From Komagataeibacter sp. FNDCR2 (GTDB lineage Bacteria > Pseudomonadota > Alphaproteobacteria > Acetobacterales > Acetobacteraceae), in assembly GCF_021295395.1 (NCBI RefSeq), contig NZ_JAIWOU010000001.1:2051001-2115000 (forward strand): a stretch of 64,000 bases of DNA. Reading direction: 5' to 3'. The notes beneath the pieces are model-generated. The model was not told the origin of the DNA and made no database searches. It saw nothing but the letters and a program-made list of their open reading frames with translations. The position numbers were made by a program, and so were the translations under genes. Positions 29,936 to 39,053 of this stretch are shown in pieces; position 1 is the first letter of the stretch; each line of letters opens with the position of its first letter.

Positions 29936-30856
29936 ATGCGACGCAAACGTGGACGCCCGCTTGACGGCTGGGTTGTGATCGACAAGCCATCAGGCATGAC
30001 TTCCACCCAGGTTGTCGGGCGCGTGCGCTATCTGTTCGATGCGGCCAAGGCGGGCCATGGCGGCACGCTCGACCCGCTGGCCACCGGCCTGCTGCCCGTG
30101 GCGCTGGGCAAGGCGACCAAGACCGTGCCCTATATCATGGACGGCACGAAGCGTTACCATTTCACCCTGCGTATAGGCGAGGCGCGCGACAGTGACGACG
30201 CCGAGGGCAGTGTGACCGCGCGCTCCGGCATCCGCCCCGACAACGCGGCGTTCGAGGCCGCGCTGGGCGCGTTCCGGGGTGACATCATGCAGGTGCCGCC
30301 AGTGTTTTCCGCCCTGAAGGTGGGGGGCAAACGCTCCTATGACATGGCGCGCGCGGGCAACGCGCCCGACCTGCCGCCGCGCCCCGCGCGGATCGACCGC
30401 TTCGAACTGATCGCCCGGCCCGATGCCGATACGGCGGTGTTCGAGGTGGAATCAGGCAAGGGGGTGTACATGCGCGCCCTCGCGCGCGATATCGCGCTGG
30501 CCTGCGGCACGGTGGGTCATGTCGCGGCGCTGCGGCGGCTCAGGGTCGGGCCTTTTGATGAATCCGATGCGATTGTGCTGGACAAAATTGTCGCAAGCGC
30601 CGACAACGCGCCTGCTCCACCGGATCTGCTCCTTCCGGTCGCGACCGCGCTGGCCGACATCCCGGCGCTGGCCCTGACACGTGAGGAAGCGGATGCCCTG
30701 TCATACGGCCAGGCACTTGACCTGGGCGTTCTGGCGGACCGGATGCCGGCGCACACCGACCCCCGCAGCGGGGTCGTGCGTGCAATGGACGGGGCGCGTG
30801 TGGTCGGGCTGTGCCGCCCCGTGGATGGCTGGCTGCGATCAGTACGCATGCTGTGA
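29936..30856 (+). CDS. truB: tRNA pseudouridine-55 synthase TruB
   Basis: TruB converts U55 of tRNA to pseudouridine. The 306-residue product opens with DGWVVIDKPSGMTSTQVV. The catalytic aspartate is in GHGGTLDPLATGLLPVALG (about residue 44), with KRYHFTLRIGEARDSDDAEG nearby. The segment GKGVYMRALARDIA is also typical. It stands upstream of rpsO, the usual neighbour. A 257-base gap separates it from the divergent MCE gene and must contain its promoter. Confidence 0.96.
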   Translation: MRRKRGRPLDGWVVIDKPSGMTSTQVVGRVRYLFDAAKAGHGGTLDPLATGLLPVALGKATKTVPYIMDGTKRYHFTLRIGEARDSDDAEGSVTARSGIRPDNAAFEAALGAFRGDIMQVPPVFSALKVGGKRSYDMARAGNAPDLPPRPARIDRFELIARPDADTAVFEVESGKGVYMRALARDIALACGTVGHVAALRRLRVGPFDESDAIVLDKIVASADNAPAPPDLLLPVATALADIPALALTREEADALSYGQALDLGVLADRMPAHTDPRSGVVRAMDGARVVGLCRPVDGWLRSVRML

Positions 30857-30886
30857 ACCGAACCTGAATCTTTAATGGAGAAAACG

Positions 30887-31156
30887 ATGTCGATTACTGC
30901 TGAACGCCGCACGGCGCTGATTGGCGAATACCAGACCGCCGCCACGGACACGGGCTCACCGGAAGTGCAGGTTGCCCTGCTGACCGAGCGGATCGTGAAC
31001 CTGACCGATCACCTCAAGACCCACGCGAAGGATTTCCATTCCCGCCGTGGCCTGCTGATGCTGGTCGGTCGCCGCCGCCGCCTGCTGGACTATGTCAAGC
31101 GCAAGGACCAGAGCCGCTACGAAACACTGATCAAGCGCCTCGGCCTGCGTCGCTGA
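30887..31156 (+). CDS. rpsO: 30S ribosomal protein S15
   Basis: S15 is a primary 16S rRNA-binding protein. The 89-residue length is standard. Family segments [34 protein letters not shown] and KRLGLRR are all present. The ATG at 30887 is chosen because GGAG lies seven bases or so upstream. An in-frame ATG at 30875 would add four residues and lacks a ribosome binding site. The truB-rpsO-pnp order is conventional. Confidence 0.97.
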   Translation: MSITAERRTALIGEYQTAATDTGSPEVQVALLTERIVNLTDHLKTHAKDFHSRRGLLMLVGRRRRLLDYVKRKDQSRYETLIKRLGLRR

Positions 31157-31456
31157 TTTGCGACCCCGCGGGAACGCGGTCATAATGCGTTCCCGCACGG
31201 CCCGTCCGGGCGCGGGGCATGCCCTGTCATGCCCGTGCCCGGCGCGGTCGGATATTTTCAGGCGTCCATAACGGGCGCCATCAACTCGCTGCCGACGCAA
31301 CGGCGGAAATGTCCGGACCGGATCGCAGCGTTTCAGGCCACATGGTGTATTGGCGGCGGAGCCGTCATCACTCCATGCCGTCCGAGGCGCTGCCATCATA
31401 TGTTCCCACGTCCGGCCCGCCAGCATTGCGGCAGTCAACGGACAGGGTTTGTCTGG
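31157..31456 (+). promoter_or_regulatory. rpsO-pnp intergenic region with two hairpins
   Basis: No gene is seen in this 300-base gap. GCGGGAACGC and GCGTTCCCGC (31168-31196) form a perfect 10-bp stem with no T-run. A smaller stem GGGCAT/ATGCCC lies at 31215-31234. In enterobacteria the pnp leader hairpin is an RNase III target used for PNPase autocontrol. These stems could play the same part, but that is inference. Confidence 0.45.
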
Positions 31457-33595
31457 ATGTTCAATTATTTTCGCAAGGAAATCGAGTGGGGCGGTCGTCC
31501 GCTGGTGCTGGAAACGGGCAAGATCGCCCGTCAGGCCGATGGCGCGGTGGTTGTCACCTATGGCGATACGGTGGTGCTGTGCACGGCTGTCGGCGCCAAG
31601 AGCGTAAAGCCGGGGCAGGATTTCTTCCCGCTTACGGTCAACTATCAGGAAAAAGCCTACGCCGCGGGCAAGATTCCCGGTGGCTTCTTCAAGCGTGAGG
31701 GCCGCCCGAGCGAGGCCGAGGTCCTGAACTCCCGCCTGATCGACCGTCCGATCCGGCCGCTCTTCCCCGAAAACTTCCGTAACGAAGTGCAGGTCGTGGC
31801 CACCGTGCTGAGCCATGACATGGAAAATGATCCGGCGGTCGTGGCGCTGATCGGCTGTTCGGCGGCGCTGACGCTGTCGGGCATTCCGTTCTTCGGCCCG
31901 GTTGCCGCCGCCCGCGTGGGGTACAGCGATGGCGCGTACATCCTGAACCCGACCATTTCGCAGGTCCGCGACAGCGACCTCGATCTGGTCGTGGCCGGAA
32001 CGGCCGAAGGCGTGCTGATGGTCGAGTCCGAGGCCAGCGAACTGTCCGAGGACGTGATGCTGGGCGCCGTGACCTTCGGCCATGAAGCCTTCCAGCCGGT
32101 GATCGACCTGATCATCGACCTGGCCGAGAGTGCCGCCAAGGCGCCGTGGGATCTGGCCGAGCCGACGGCCGAGGAAATCAAGCTGCGCAAGAAGGTGGAC
32201 AAGGCCGGTCGCGCCCTGATCGCCGAAGCCTACAAGGAACGCGCCAAGCAGGTGCGTTACAAGAAGGTCGCCGCCGCGCGTGAAGCGATCCTCGCCAAGA
32301 TCGGTGAGGCCGACGCCGACGCCGCCAAGCCGATGATCAAGGATCTGGAAGCCGACGTGGTGCGCACCGAGGTGCTGGACACCGGCTACCGCATCGACGG
32401 GCGTGATCTGGAAACGATTCGCCCCATCGTGTCCGAAGTCGGCATCCTGCCGCGCGCGCATGGCTCCGCCCTGTTTACCCGTGGCGAGACGCAGGCGCTG
32501 GTTGTCGCCACGCTGGGCACGGCGCAGGATGAGCAGGTGGTGGACGCGCTGGAAGGCGAATACCGCACCAATTTCATGCTGCACTACAACTTCCCCCCCT
32601 TCTCGGTGGGTGAGTGCGGGCGCATGGGTTCCCCGGGCCGTCGTGAAATCGGGCATGGCAAGCTGGCGTGGCGCGCCATCCACCCGCTGCTGCCGGGCAA
32701 GGATACGTTCCCGTACACCATGCGTGTCGTCTCCGAGATCACGGAAAGCAACGGCTCCTCCTCCATGGCCACGGTGTGCGGCACCTCGCTTGCGCTGATG
32801 GACGCGGGCGTTCCGCTCAAGCGCCCGGTCGCCGGTATCGCCATGGGCCTGATCAAGGAAGATGACGATTTCGCCGTGCTGTCCGACATCCTCGGCGACG
32901 AGGATCACCTGGGCGACATGGACTTCAAGGTGGCTGGCACCGAGCAGGGCGTGACCGCGCTGCAGATGGACATCAAGATCACGTCCATCACGCCTGAAAT
33001 CATGAAGATCGCGCTGGGCCAGGCCCGTCAGGGCCGTCTGCACATCCTGGGCGAGATGGCCAAGGCGCTGACCGAAGGCCGTTCGGATGTGTCCTCCTCC
33101 GCACCGAAGATCACCACGATCTCCGTGCCGAAGGAAAAAATCCGCGATGTGATCGGTCAGGGCGGTAAAGTCATTCGTGAGATCGTTGAATATTCGGGTG
33201 CGAAGATCGATATCAACGATGACGGCACGATCATGATCGCCGCGACCTCCGACGATCAGGCCACAAAGGCCATCGAGCGGATCCGTGGCATCGTGGCCGA
33301 ACCCGAAGTGGGCCAGATCTATAATGGTAAGGTGGTGAAGACCGCCGATTTCGGGGCGTTCGTGAACTTCCTTGGCCCGCGTGACGGTCTTGTTCACATC
33401 TCCGAACTGGCGCAGGGCCGCGTCTCCAAGACGACCGATGTCGTCAAGCAGGGGGACGAGGTGAAGGTGAAGGTTCTGGGCTTCGACGATCGCGGCAAGG
33501 TCAAGCTGTCCATGCGCGTGGTCGATCAGGAAACCGGCGCCGACATTACCGAGACAGTGGGCGCCAAGCCCGGTCGTGCGCCTGCCGCGCGCTGA
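31457..33595 (+). CDS. pnp: Polyribonucleotide nucleotidyltransferase (PNPase)
   Basis: PNPase degrades RNA 3'-to-5' by phosphorolysis and is a degradosome component. The 712-residue product shows two RNase PH cores. The first begins [15 protein letters not shown]-like ([19 protein letters not shown]). The second has [16 protein letters not shown] and [13 protein letters not shown] domain ([15 protein letters not shown]) and an S1 domain ([18 protein letters not shown]) follow. The start at 31457 gives the usual [14 protein letters not shown]-terminus; the ribosome binding site is weak. The long leader may carry autoregulation signals. Confidence 0.96.
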   Translation: MFNYFRKEIEWGGRPLVLETGKIARQADGAVVVTYGDTVVLCTAVGAKSVKPGQDFFPLTVNYQEKAYAAGKIPGGFFKREGRPSEAEVLNSRLIDRPIRPLFPENFRNEVQVVATVLSHDMENDPAVVALIGCSAALTLSGIPFFGPVAAARVGYSDGAYILNPTISQVRDSDLDLVVAGTAEGVLMVESEASELSEDVMLGAVTFGHEAFQPVIDLIIDLAESAAKAPWDLAEPTAEEIKLRKKVDKAGRALIAEAYKERAKQVRYKKVAAAREAILAKIGEADADAAKPMIKDLEADVVRTEVLDTGYRIDGRDLETIRPIVSEVGILPRAHGSALFTRGETQALVVATLGTAQDEQVVDALEGEYRTNFMLHYNFPPFSVGECGRMGSPGRREIGHGKLAWRAIHPLLPGKDTFPYTMRVVSEITESNGSSSMATVCGTSLALMDAGVPLKRPVAGIAMGLIKEDDDFAVLSDILGDEDHLGDMDFKVAGTEQGVTALQMDIKITSITPEIMKIALGQARQGRLHILGEMAKALTEGRSDVSSSAPKITTISVPKEKIRDVIGQGGKVIREIVEYSGAKIDINDDGTIMIAATSDDQATKAIERIRGIVAEPEVGQIYNGKVVKTADFGAFVNFLGPRDGLVHISELAQGRVSKTTDVVKQGDEVKVKVLGFDDRGKVKLSMRVVDQETGADITETVGAKPGRAPAAR

Positions 33596-33684
33596 TACGC
33601 GGCGGCCGGGTCGATAAGACGGTCCGACGCGCAGGGGGCCTGCGGGTTTTTTCCCCTGCGCGCGGGCAGATACATGACGATGGA

Positions 33685-35109
33685 ATGGTGATGAAGCCGA
33701 TCAATGCGATCCGAATGGGTGGGACGGATATTCTGCCCCTGGTCGAGGGGGGGAAGGGCGTCTCGATCTCAACCGGCATCTCCGCCGGGCACTGGGCCGC
33801 AGCCGGGGGGGCAGGCACGGTTTCGATCGTGAATGCCGATTCCTACGATGCCGAGGGCAACGTTATCCCGCAGGAATATCACGGCAGGACGCGGCGCGAA
33901 CGGCACGAGGAACTGGTCGATTACGCCATTCGCGGCGGTATCGACCAGGCGCGCATCGCCCATGAGATCGCGGGCGGGCGGGGACGTATCCACGCCAATA
34001 TCCTGTGGGAAATGGGTGGGGCGGAACGTGTCATCAACGGGGTGCTGGAAGGTGCGCCGGGGCTGATACAGGGCCTGACCTGCGGCGCGGGCATGCCGTA
34101 CCGCCTGTCCGAAATCGCGGCGCGGTTTGGCATCCACTACTATCCCATCGTTTCCTCCGCGCGGGCGTTCAACGCCCTGTGGCGGCGGGCCTATCACAAG
34201 GCGGCGGACCTGCTGGGCGCGGTGGTGTACGAAGACCCCTGGCGCGCGGGTGGCCATAATGGCCTGTCCAATACCGAAAACCCGCTGGCGCCGGAGGACC
34301 CGTTCCCCCGCGTGCTGGCGCTGCGCAAGCAGATGCGGGCTTTCGGGCTGGATGAGACGCCCATCATCATGGCCGGTGGCGTGTGGTGGCTGGAGGAATG
34401 GCAGGACTGGATCGACAATCCCGAACTCGGGCCGATCGCTTTCCAGTTCGGCACCCGTCCGTTGCTGACGCGTGAAAGCCCCATTCCCGATTCCTGGAAG
34501 CGCCGCCTCCTGACGCTGAAGAAGGGGGATGTGTTCCTGAACCGCTTCTCGCCCACGGGTTTCTATTCCTCCGCCGTGAACAACGCCTTCCTTGGCGAAC
34601 TGCGCGGGCGTTCGGAGCGGCAGATTCCCTTCTCGCCCGAGGAACTGGGCGCGCACACCATGGCGCTGGCCATCGGCGCGCGCGGGCGGCAGGTTTACGT
34701 CACCCCGACCGACGGGCAGCGCGCGCGGCTGTGGATGGGCGAAGGCTATACCGAGGCCATGCGCACGCCGGATAACACGCTGGTGTTCGTAACCCCGGAA
34801 AAGGCGCGTGAGATTCTGGCCGATCAGGGGGCCTGCATGGGCTGCCTGTCGGAATGCCGCTTTTCCAACTGGTCGCAGCGTCCCCCGTCCTATTCCAACG
34901 GGCACAAGGCGGATCCGCGTTCGTACTGCATCCAGAAAACACTCCAGGCGGTGGCGCATGCCCATGGCCCGGACCAGGATGAGGTCATGGACCATAACCT
35001 CATGTTCGGCGGCACCAATGCGTGGCGCTTCGCGACCGATCCGCTTTACGCCAATGGCTACGTGCCCAGCGTGAGCGAACTGGTGGAACGGATCATGACC
35101 GGGCGCTGA
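33685..35109 (+). CDS. NAD(P)H-dependent flavin oxidoreductase, YrpB / nitronate monooxygenase family
   Basis: This 474-residue protein is a TIM-barrel FMN enzyme related to 2-nitropropane dioxygenase. Family marks are GGKGVSISTGISAGHWAAAGG near the N-terminus, GLTCGAGMPYRLSEIA, and GGHNGLSNTE with MAGGVWW. It is longer than typical nitronate monooxygenases (about 320-370). The C-terminal extension contains a cysteine cluster (GACMGCLSECRF and a later Cys), suggesting a metal or Fe-S site. The substrate is unknown. An ATG at 33691 is an alternative start. A strong terminator follows. Confidence 0.82.
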   Translation: MVMKPINAIRMGGTDILPLVEGGKGVSISTGISAGHWAAAGGAGTVSIVNADSYDAEGNVIPQEYHGRTRRERHEELVDYAIRGGIDQARIAHEIAGGRGRIHANILWEMGGAERVINGVLEGAPGLIQGLTCGAGMPYRLSEIAARFGIHYYPIVSSARAFNALWRRAYHKAADLLGAVVYEDPWRAGGHNGLSNTENPLAPEDPFPRVLALRKQMRAFGLDETPIIMAGGVWWLEEWQDWIDNPELGPIAFQFGTRPLLTRESPIPDSWKRRLLTLKKGDVFLNRFSPTGFYSSAVNNAFLGELRGRSERQIPFSPEELGAHTMALAIGARGRQVYVTPTDGQRARLWMGEGYTEAMRTPDNTLVFVTPEKAREILADQGACMGCLSECRFSNWSQRPPSYSNGHKADPRSYCIQKTLQAVAHAHGPDQDEVMDHNLMFGGTNAWRFATDPLYANGYVPSVSELVERIMTGR

Positions 35110-35126
35110 CCCCCCGGTGGAGTGAC

Positions 35127-35167
35127 AAAAAAAGGCTGGCTCCGCAGGGATGCCAGCCTTTTTTTAC
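35127..35167. terminator. Intrinsic terminator between the YrpB-like gene and rdgB
   Basis: An A-run, AAGGCTGGC, a short loop, GCCAGCCTT and a T-run form a bidirectional terminator for the converging genes. Confidence 0.92.
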
Positions 35168-35186
35168 TGATGGCGCAGGATGCGGC

Positions 35187-35804
35187 TCAGTTCGCGGCGG
35201 GCAGGCAGCGCTCCCGGAACAGGGCGAACGCCAGCGCGCGGTGGCTTATGGTGTTCTTTTCCGCATCACTCATATCGGCAAAGCTGCGCGTGCCGGTGCC
35301 GGGGGCGAAGATCGGGTCATAACCGTGACCGTTTTCACCCTGTGGCGGCCAGATGACATGCCCGTCAATCCGTCCCTCGAAGCTTTCGGTGCGGCCATCG
35401 GGCCAGGCCAGGCACAGGACGGAGATAAACCAGGCGCTGCGGTCGGGATTGTCTGCCATGCGGTCATGGATACGGCGCATGGCGTCGGGATAATCCTTTT
35501 CCGGCCCTGCCCAGCGGGCCGAGAAAATGCCCGGCGCGCCCCCCAGCGCGGCGACGCAGAAGCCCGAATCATCAGCCAGCGCGGGCAGGTTGGCCGCCCG
35601 TGCCGCCGCCAGCGCCTTGAGTGCTGCATTGCCGGTGAAGCTGTCCGCCGTTTCCTCCGGCTCGGGCAGGGACAGTTCACCGGCCGATACGACACGGATG
35701 CCATACCCGGCCAGCAGGGCCGCGAATTCGGCAATCTTGCCCCGGTTATGGGTGGCGAGGACCAGCGTGTCCCCACGGCTCAGGCGGTTGGTGGGGGTGT
35801 TCAT
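35187..35804 (-). CDS. rdgB: XTP/dITP diphosphatase
   Basis: RdgB removes non-canonical purine nucleotides (dITP, XTP) from the nucleotide pool. The 205-residue product has the substrate-binding [15 protein letters not shown] near the N-terminus. The segments [21 protein letters not shown] and [18 protein letters not shown] are family signatures. The start overlaps the rph stop by four bases, so the two are co-translated. The rph-rdgB pairing is common in bacteria. Confidence 0.95.
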   Translation of the reverse strand: MNTPTNRLSRGDTLVLATHNRGKIAEFAALLAGYGIRVVSAGELSLPEPEETADSFTGNAALKALAAARAANLPALADDSGFCVAALGGAPGIFSARWAGPEKDYPDAMRRIHDRMADNPDRSAWFISVLCLAWPDGRTESFEGRIDGHVIWPPQGENGHGYDPIFAPGTGTRSFADMSDAEKNTISHRALAFALFRERCLPAAN

Positions 35805-36529
35805 GCCGCGAGCGCCTGCTTGACCGTGGTGGTCTGGATGCGGAACAGCTCCGCCGTGCCCATGCGCGCCAGCCGCATCAGCGCGTTGAACTGGGCTTCG
35901 GTAAAGGGGTCTTTTTCCGCCGTGCCCTGAATCTCGACAATCCCGCCATCGGCGGTCAGGACAAAATTGGCGTCGGCCCCGGCGGTGCTGTCTTCGGCGT
36001 AATCAAGGTCGAGGACCGCCCCGTCCCCCGTCAGCCCGCAGGAAATGGCGGCCACCTGCCCCCGGAGCGGGAGTGTGGCCAGCGCCCCCTCGCGCACCAG
36101 CTTGTCCAGCGCCAGACGCAGCGCGACCCATGCGCCGGTAATGGCGGCGCAGCGCGTGCCGCCATCGGCGTTCAGCACGTCGCAGTCCACCGTGACCGAG
36201 ATTTCGCCCATGGCCTTCAGATCCGTCACCGCGCGCAGGGAGCGCGCGATCAGGCGCTGGATTTCCTGTGTGCGGCCGCTCTGTTTGCCTTTCGCGGCTT
36301 CGCGCCCGCCACGGGTATGGGTCGCGCGGGGCAGCATGCCGTATTCCGCCGTGACCCAGCCCTGGCCCTTGCCACGCAGGAACGGGGGCACGCGGGTTTC
36401 GATACTGGCGGCGCACAGGACTTCGGTCCCCCCCATGCGGATCAGGGCTGAACCTTCCGCATGGCGGGCGAATCCGGTCTGGATGGAGACGGGACGCAGG
36501 GCGTCGATGGCACGACCCGATGGGCGCAT
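35801..36529 (-). CDS. rph: Ribonuclease PH
   Basis: RNase PH trims tRNA 3' ends phosphorolytically. The 242-residue product starts [16 protein letters not shown], the standard N-terminus, with GGAG nine bases or so upstream; in-frame ATGs further upstream would add atypical residues. Further marks are [36 protein letters not shown] and [19 protein letters not shown]. It is first in rph-rdgB and divergent from hrcA. Confidence 0.96.
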   Translation of the reverse strand: MRPSGRAIDALRPVSIQTGFARHAEGSALIRMGGTEVLCAASIETRVPPFLRGKGQGWVTAEYGMLPRATHTRGGREAAKGKQSGRTQEIQRLIARSLRAVTDLKAMGEISVTVDCDVLNADGGTRCAAITGAWVALRLALDKLVREGALATLPLRGQVAAISCGLTGDGAVLDLDYAEDSTAGADANFVLTADGGIVEIQGTAEKDPFTEAQFNALMRLARMGTAELFRIQTTTVKQALAA

Positions 36530-36679
36530 GGGGGCTAACTCCGCATTGTGATGGGGCGGCATAACCCGCAACCCGTTCCTATTGCCAGTCCCGCGTGGGC
36601 AGGGAAAGGAATGATCTGCTATAATGACGTGCCTGCGGGCTCTCCGCGGGGCAGATGACTGTGTACAGGAGGCATGGCG

Positions 36680-37753
36680 ATGGAAACCCGATCCCCGGCA
36701 TCACGGCCCGCCCTGTTATCGGGACTGGACGCCCGTTCCGCCGCGATCCTGCACGAGATCGTGGAACAGTATGTCGAAACGGGCGAACCCATGGGGTCGC
36801 GCACGCTGTCGCAGCGCCTGCCGCTGTCGCTTTCGCCCGCGACGATTCGCAATGTCATGGCGGACCTGACCGATGCGGGGCTGCTGTTCTCGCCCCATGC
36901 CTCCGCCGGTCGCCTGCCGACGGAAAAGGGGGTCCGGCTGTTTGTCGATGGCCTGCTCCAGTTCGGCAGCCTGAGCGAGGAGGAACGCGAGAGCATCTCG
37001 GGCACGCTGGATGTAAAGGGCCGTTCGCTGGAGGACATGCTGGCGCAGGCGTCTTCCATGCTGTCGGGCCTGTCTTCGGCCGCGGGGCTGGTCATGGCCC
37101 CCAAGAGCGACAGTTCCACCATCAAGCATATCGAATTCGTGGCGCTGGGCCCGGGCCGCGCGCTGGTGGTTCTGGTCAGCGCGGACGGGCAGGTGGAAAA
37201 CCGCGTGATCGAGACGCCCGTGGGTCTGCCGCCTTCCGCGCTGGTGGAGGCGGGCAATTACCTCAACGCCCACCTGTCCGGCCAGACCCTTGACCGCCTG
37301 CGCGAGACGGTCAGCAACGACATGACCGCCAACCGCAATGAACTCGATCACCTGACGGCGGAAGTCGTGGCCAGCGGCCTTGCCACATGGAGCGGGGCGG
37401 ATGAGCGCGGCGGCACGCTGTTCATTCGCGGGCAGGGCCGCCTGCTGGCCGATGTGACCGAGATCGAGCGCCTGACCACCATCCAGATGCTGTTCGAGCG
37501 GCTGGAAACGCAGGAAACCATGCTGCGCCTGCTCGATCTGGCCCGTGAGTCCGAGGGGGTGCGCATTTTCATCGGCGCGGAAAGCGGGCTGTTCGGCATG
37601 GCGGGCATGTCGGTCGTGGTCGCGCCCGCGCGGACGGACAGCAACCGCATCGTGGGGGCGATTGGCGTGATCGGGCCAACCCGCATCAACTATGCCCGCA
37701 TCATTCCGGTTGTGGATTATACCGCGCGGGTGATCGGCCGCATGCTGGGCTGA
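36680..37753 (+). CDS. hrcA: Heat-inducible transcription repressor HrcA
   Basis: HrcA represses chaperone genes by binding CIRCE operators. The 357-residue protein begins with a winged-helix domain ([39 protein letters not shown]) followed by the GAF-like HrcA domain. C-terminal marks are [20 protein letters not shown] and [22 protein letters not shown]. The ATG at 36680 is chosen because AGGAGG is seven bases upstream; the ATG at 36674 is only one base from it. No CIRCE element was found nearby, and grpE does not follow. Confidence 0.94.
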   Translation: METRSPASRPALLSGLDARSAAILHEIVEQYVETGEPMGSRTLSQRLPLSLSPATIRNVMADLTDAGLLFSPHASAGRLPTEKGVRLFVDGLLQFGSLSEEERESISGTLDVKGRSLEDMLAQASSMLSGLSSAAGLVMAPKSDSSTIKHIEFVALGPGRALVVLVSADGQVENRVIETPVGLPPSALVEAGNYLNAHLSGQTLDRLRETVSNDMTANRNELDHLTAEVVASGLATWSGADERGGTLFIRGQGRLLADVTEIERLTTIQMLFERLETQETMLRLLDLARESEGVRIFIGAESGLFGMAGMSVVVAPARTDSNRIVGAIGVIGPTRINYARIIPVVDYTARVIGRMLG

Positions 37754-37918
37754 AATGCGCCGTGGGCATGCAACCGCGCTTTACCGCATGTCATTATATT
37801 TCCGTATGGAGATGTTGCCGTATGGAGGGCGCCCGCGATGGCGCCGGTATGGCAGTGGCGCGCCCGGCCCGGCATGCGGTCCGGCCCCCGGCGCGCCTGA
37901 AGCTGGAAGGAAAATGAC

Positions 37919-38821
37919 ATGCCCACACCCGATGCAAGGCGGTCCGGATCGTTCATGATCGGCGGTGACCTGGAGGTCACGCGGCTGGGGTTCGGGGCCA
38001 TGCGGATTACCGGGCCCGGCATATGGGGCGATCCCCCCGATCGTGCCGCAGCGCTGGCCACCCTGCGCCGCCTGCCCGAACTGGGCATCAATCTTGTCGA
38101 TACGGCGGATGCTTACGGGCCCTTCGTCAGCGAGGACCTGATCCGCGAGGCGCTGCATCCCTATCCCGACACCATCATCGCCACCAAGGGCGGCCATACG
38201 CGGCATGGACCCAATATCTGGAAGCCGGTGGGTAATCCCGACTATCTGCGCCAGTGCGTGCTGATGAGCATGCGCAGGCTGGGTGTCGAACGCATCGATC
38301 TGTGGCAACTGCACCGCGTGGGGGCCGACTGCACGCCCGAACAGCAGTTCGAGGCGATCGCCACCATGCGCGCGCAGGGGCTGATCCGCCATGTCGGGCT
38401 GTCGGAGGTCACCGTGGAGATGGTCGAGCGCGCGCGGCTCTATTTTCCCGTCGCCACGGTCCAGAACCGTTTCAACCTCGTCAACCGTTATTCGGAAGAT
38501 GTGCTGGATTACTGCACGCGGGAGAATATCGGCTTCATCCCATGGGCGCCGCTTGCCGCCGGTGGCCTGACCAGGGGGGATACGCTGCTGACCCGTCTGG
38601 CGCGCGAGAAGGGTGTCCAGCCCGGCCAGATCGCCCTTGCGTGGCTGCTGCGCCGCGCGCCGGTGATGCTGCCCATTCCCGGTACGGGCAACCCGGACCA
38701 TGTGGCCGACAACGCCGCCGCCGCCCAGATCGTGCTGAGTGACGAGGAATTCCGCCAGCTTGATAACGATGGCCGCGCCGAATGGGCCCGCCAGAACAAT
38801 GTGGGCGCGGGAAGACGTTAA
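37919..38821 (+). CDS. Aldo/keto reductase
   Basis: The 300-residue product is an NADPH-dependent (beta/alpha)8 oxidoreductase. It shows [14 protein letters not shown] near the start, the catalytic aspartate-tyrosine element [15 protein letters not shown], the lysine in IIATKGG, and the histidine in WQLHRVG. The segment [15 protein letters not shown] is the usual cofactor-binding region. It resembles the YajO/PdxI-type group; the substrate is unknown. GGAAGGAAAA lies just upstream of the ATG. It lies where grpE often follows hrcA, but co-transcription with hrcA across 165 bases is uncertain. Confidence 0.9.
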   Translation: MPTPDARRSGSFMIGGDLEVTRLGFGAMRITGPGIWGDPPDRAAALATLRRLPELGINLVDTADAYGPFVSEDLIREALHPYPDTIIATKGGHTRHGPNIWKPVGNPDYLRQCVLMSMRRLGVERIDLWQLHRVGADCTPEQQFEAIATMRAQGLIRHVGLSEVTVEMVERARLYFPVATVQNRFNLVNRYSEDVLDYCTRENIGFIPWAPLAAGGLTRGDTLLTRLAREKGVQPGQIALAWLLRRAPVMLPIPGTGNPDHVADNAAAAQIVLSDEEFRQLDNDGRAEWARQNNVGAGRR

Positions 38822-38860
38822 GAAGCTGAATGACCATAAACTTTTGATAAAAAAAGAATA

Positions 38861-38938
38861 AAACTTTTTGGGTGCCGCCTTTTTTTTTAAAGGCGGCGTC
38901 TTTGCGGAGCCCTCTGGAAAAAAGCTTTCCCAAAACGT
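38861..38938. repeat. Dispersed gene-end hairpin repeat, copy D (longest)
   Basis: AAACTTTTTGGGTGCCGCC runs into nine Ts, AAA and GGCGGC. The stem GCCGCC/GGCGGC spans 38874-38897. It continues with a second A/T-rich unit (GGAAAAAAGCTTTCCCAAAACG) not seen in the shorter copies. It follows the aldo/keto reductase and probably terminates it. Confidence 0.68.
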
Positions 38939-39053
38939 CTCCACAGGTTTCGGATACGCGCGGGGCAGGATCAGGGGCGACGGCGGTGGCGGACAATGCT
39001 AGACAGGGGACTTCGACACAGAACGGCCCTTTTCTTTCCCTACTGGATACCGG

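Noticed and set aside
31168-31196. Intrinsic terminator after rpsO
   Set aside because: The stem is perfect but no T-run follows, so it is listed as a leader hairpin rather than a terminator.
30956-33397. 813-codon open frame antisense to pnp and rpsO
   Set aside because: Same GC-driven artefact; the plus-strand PNPase and S15 are unmistakable.
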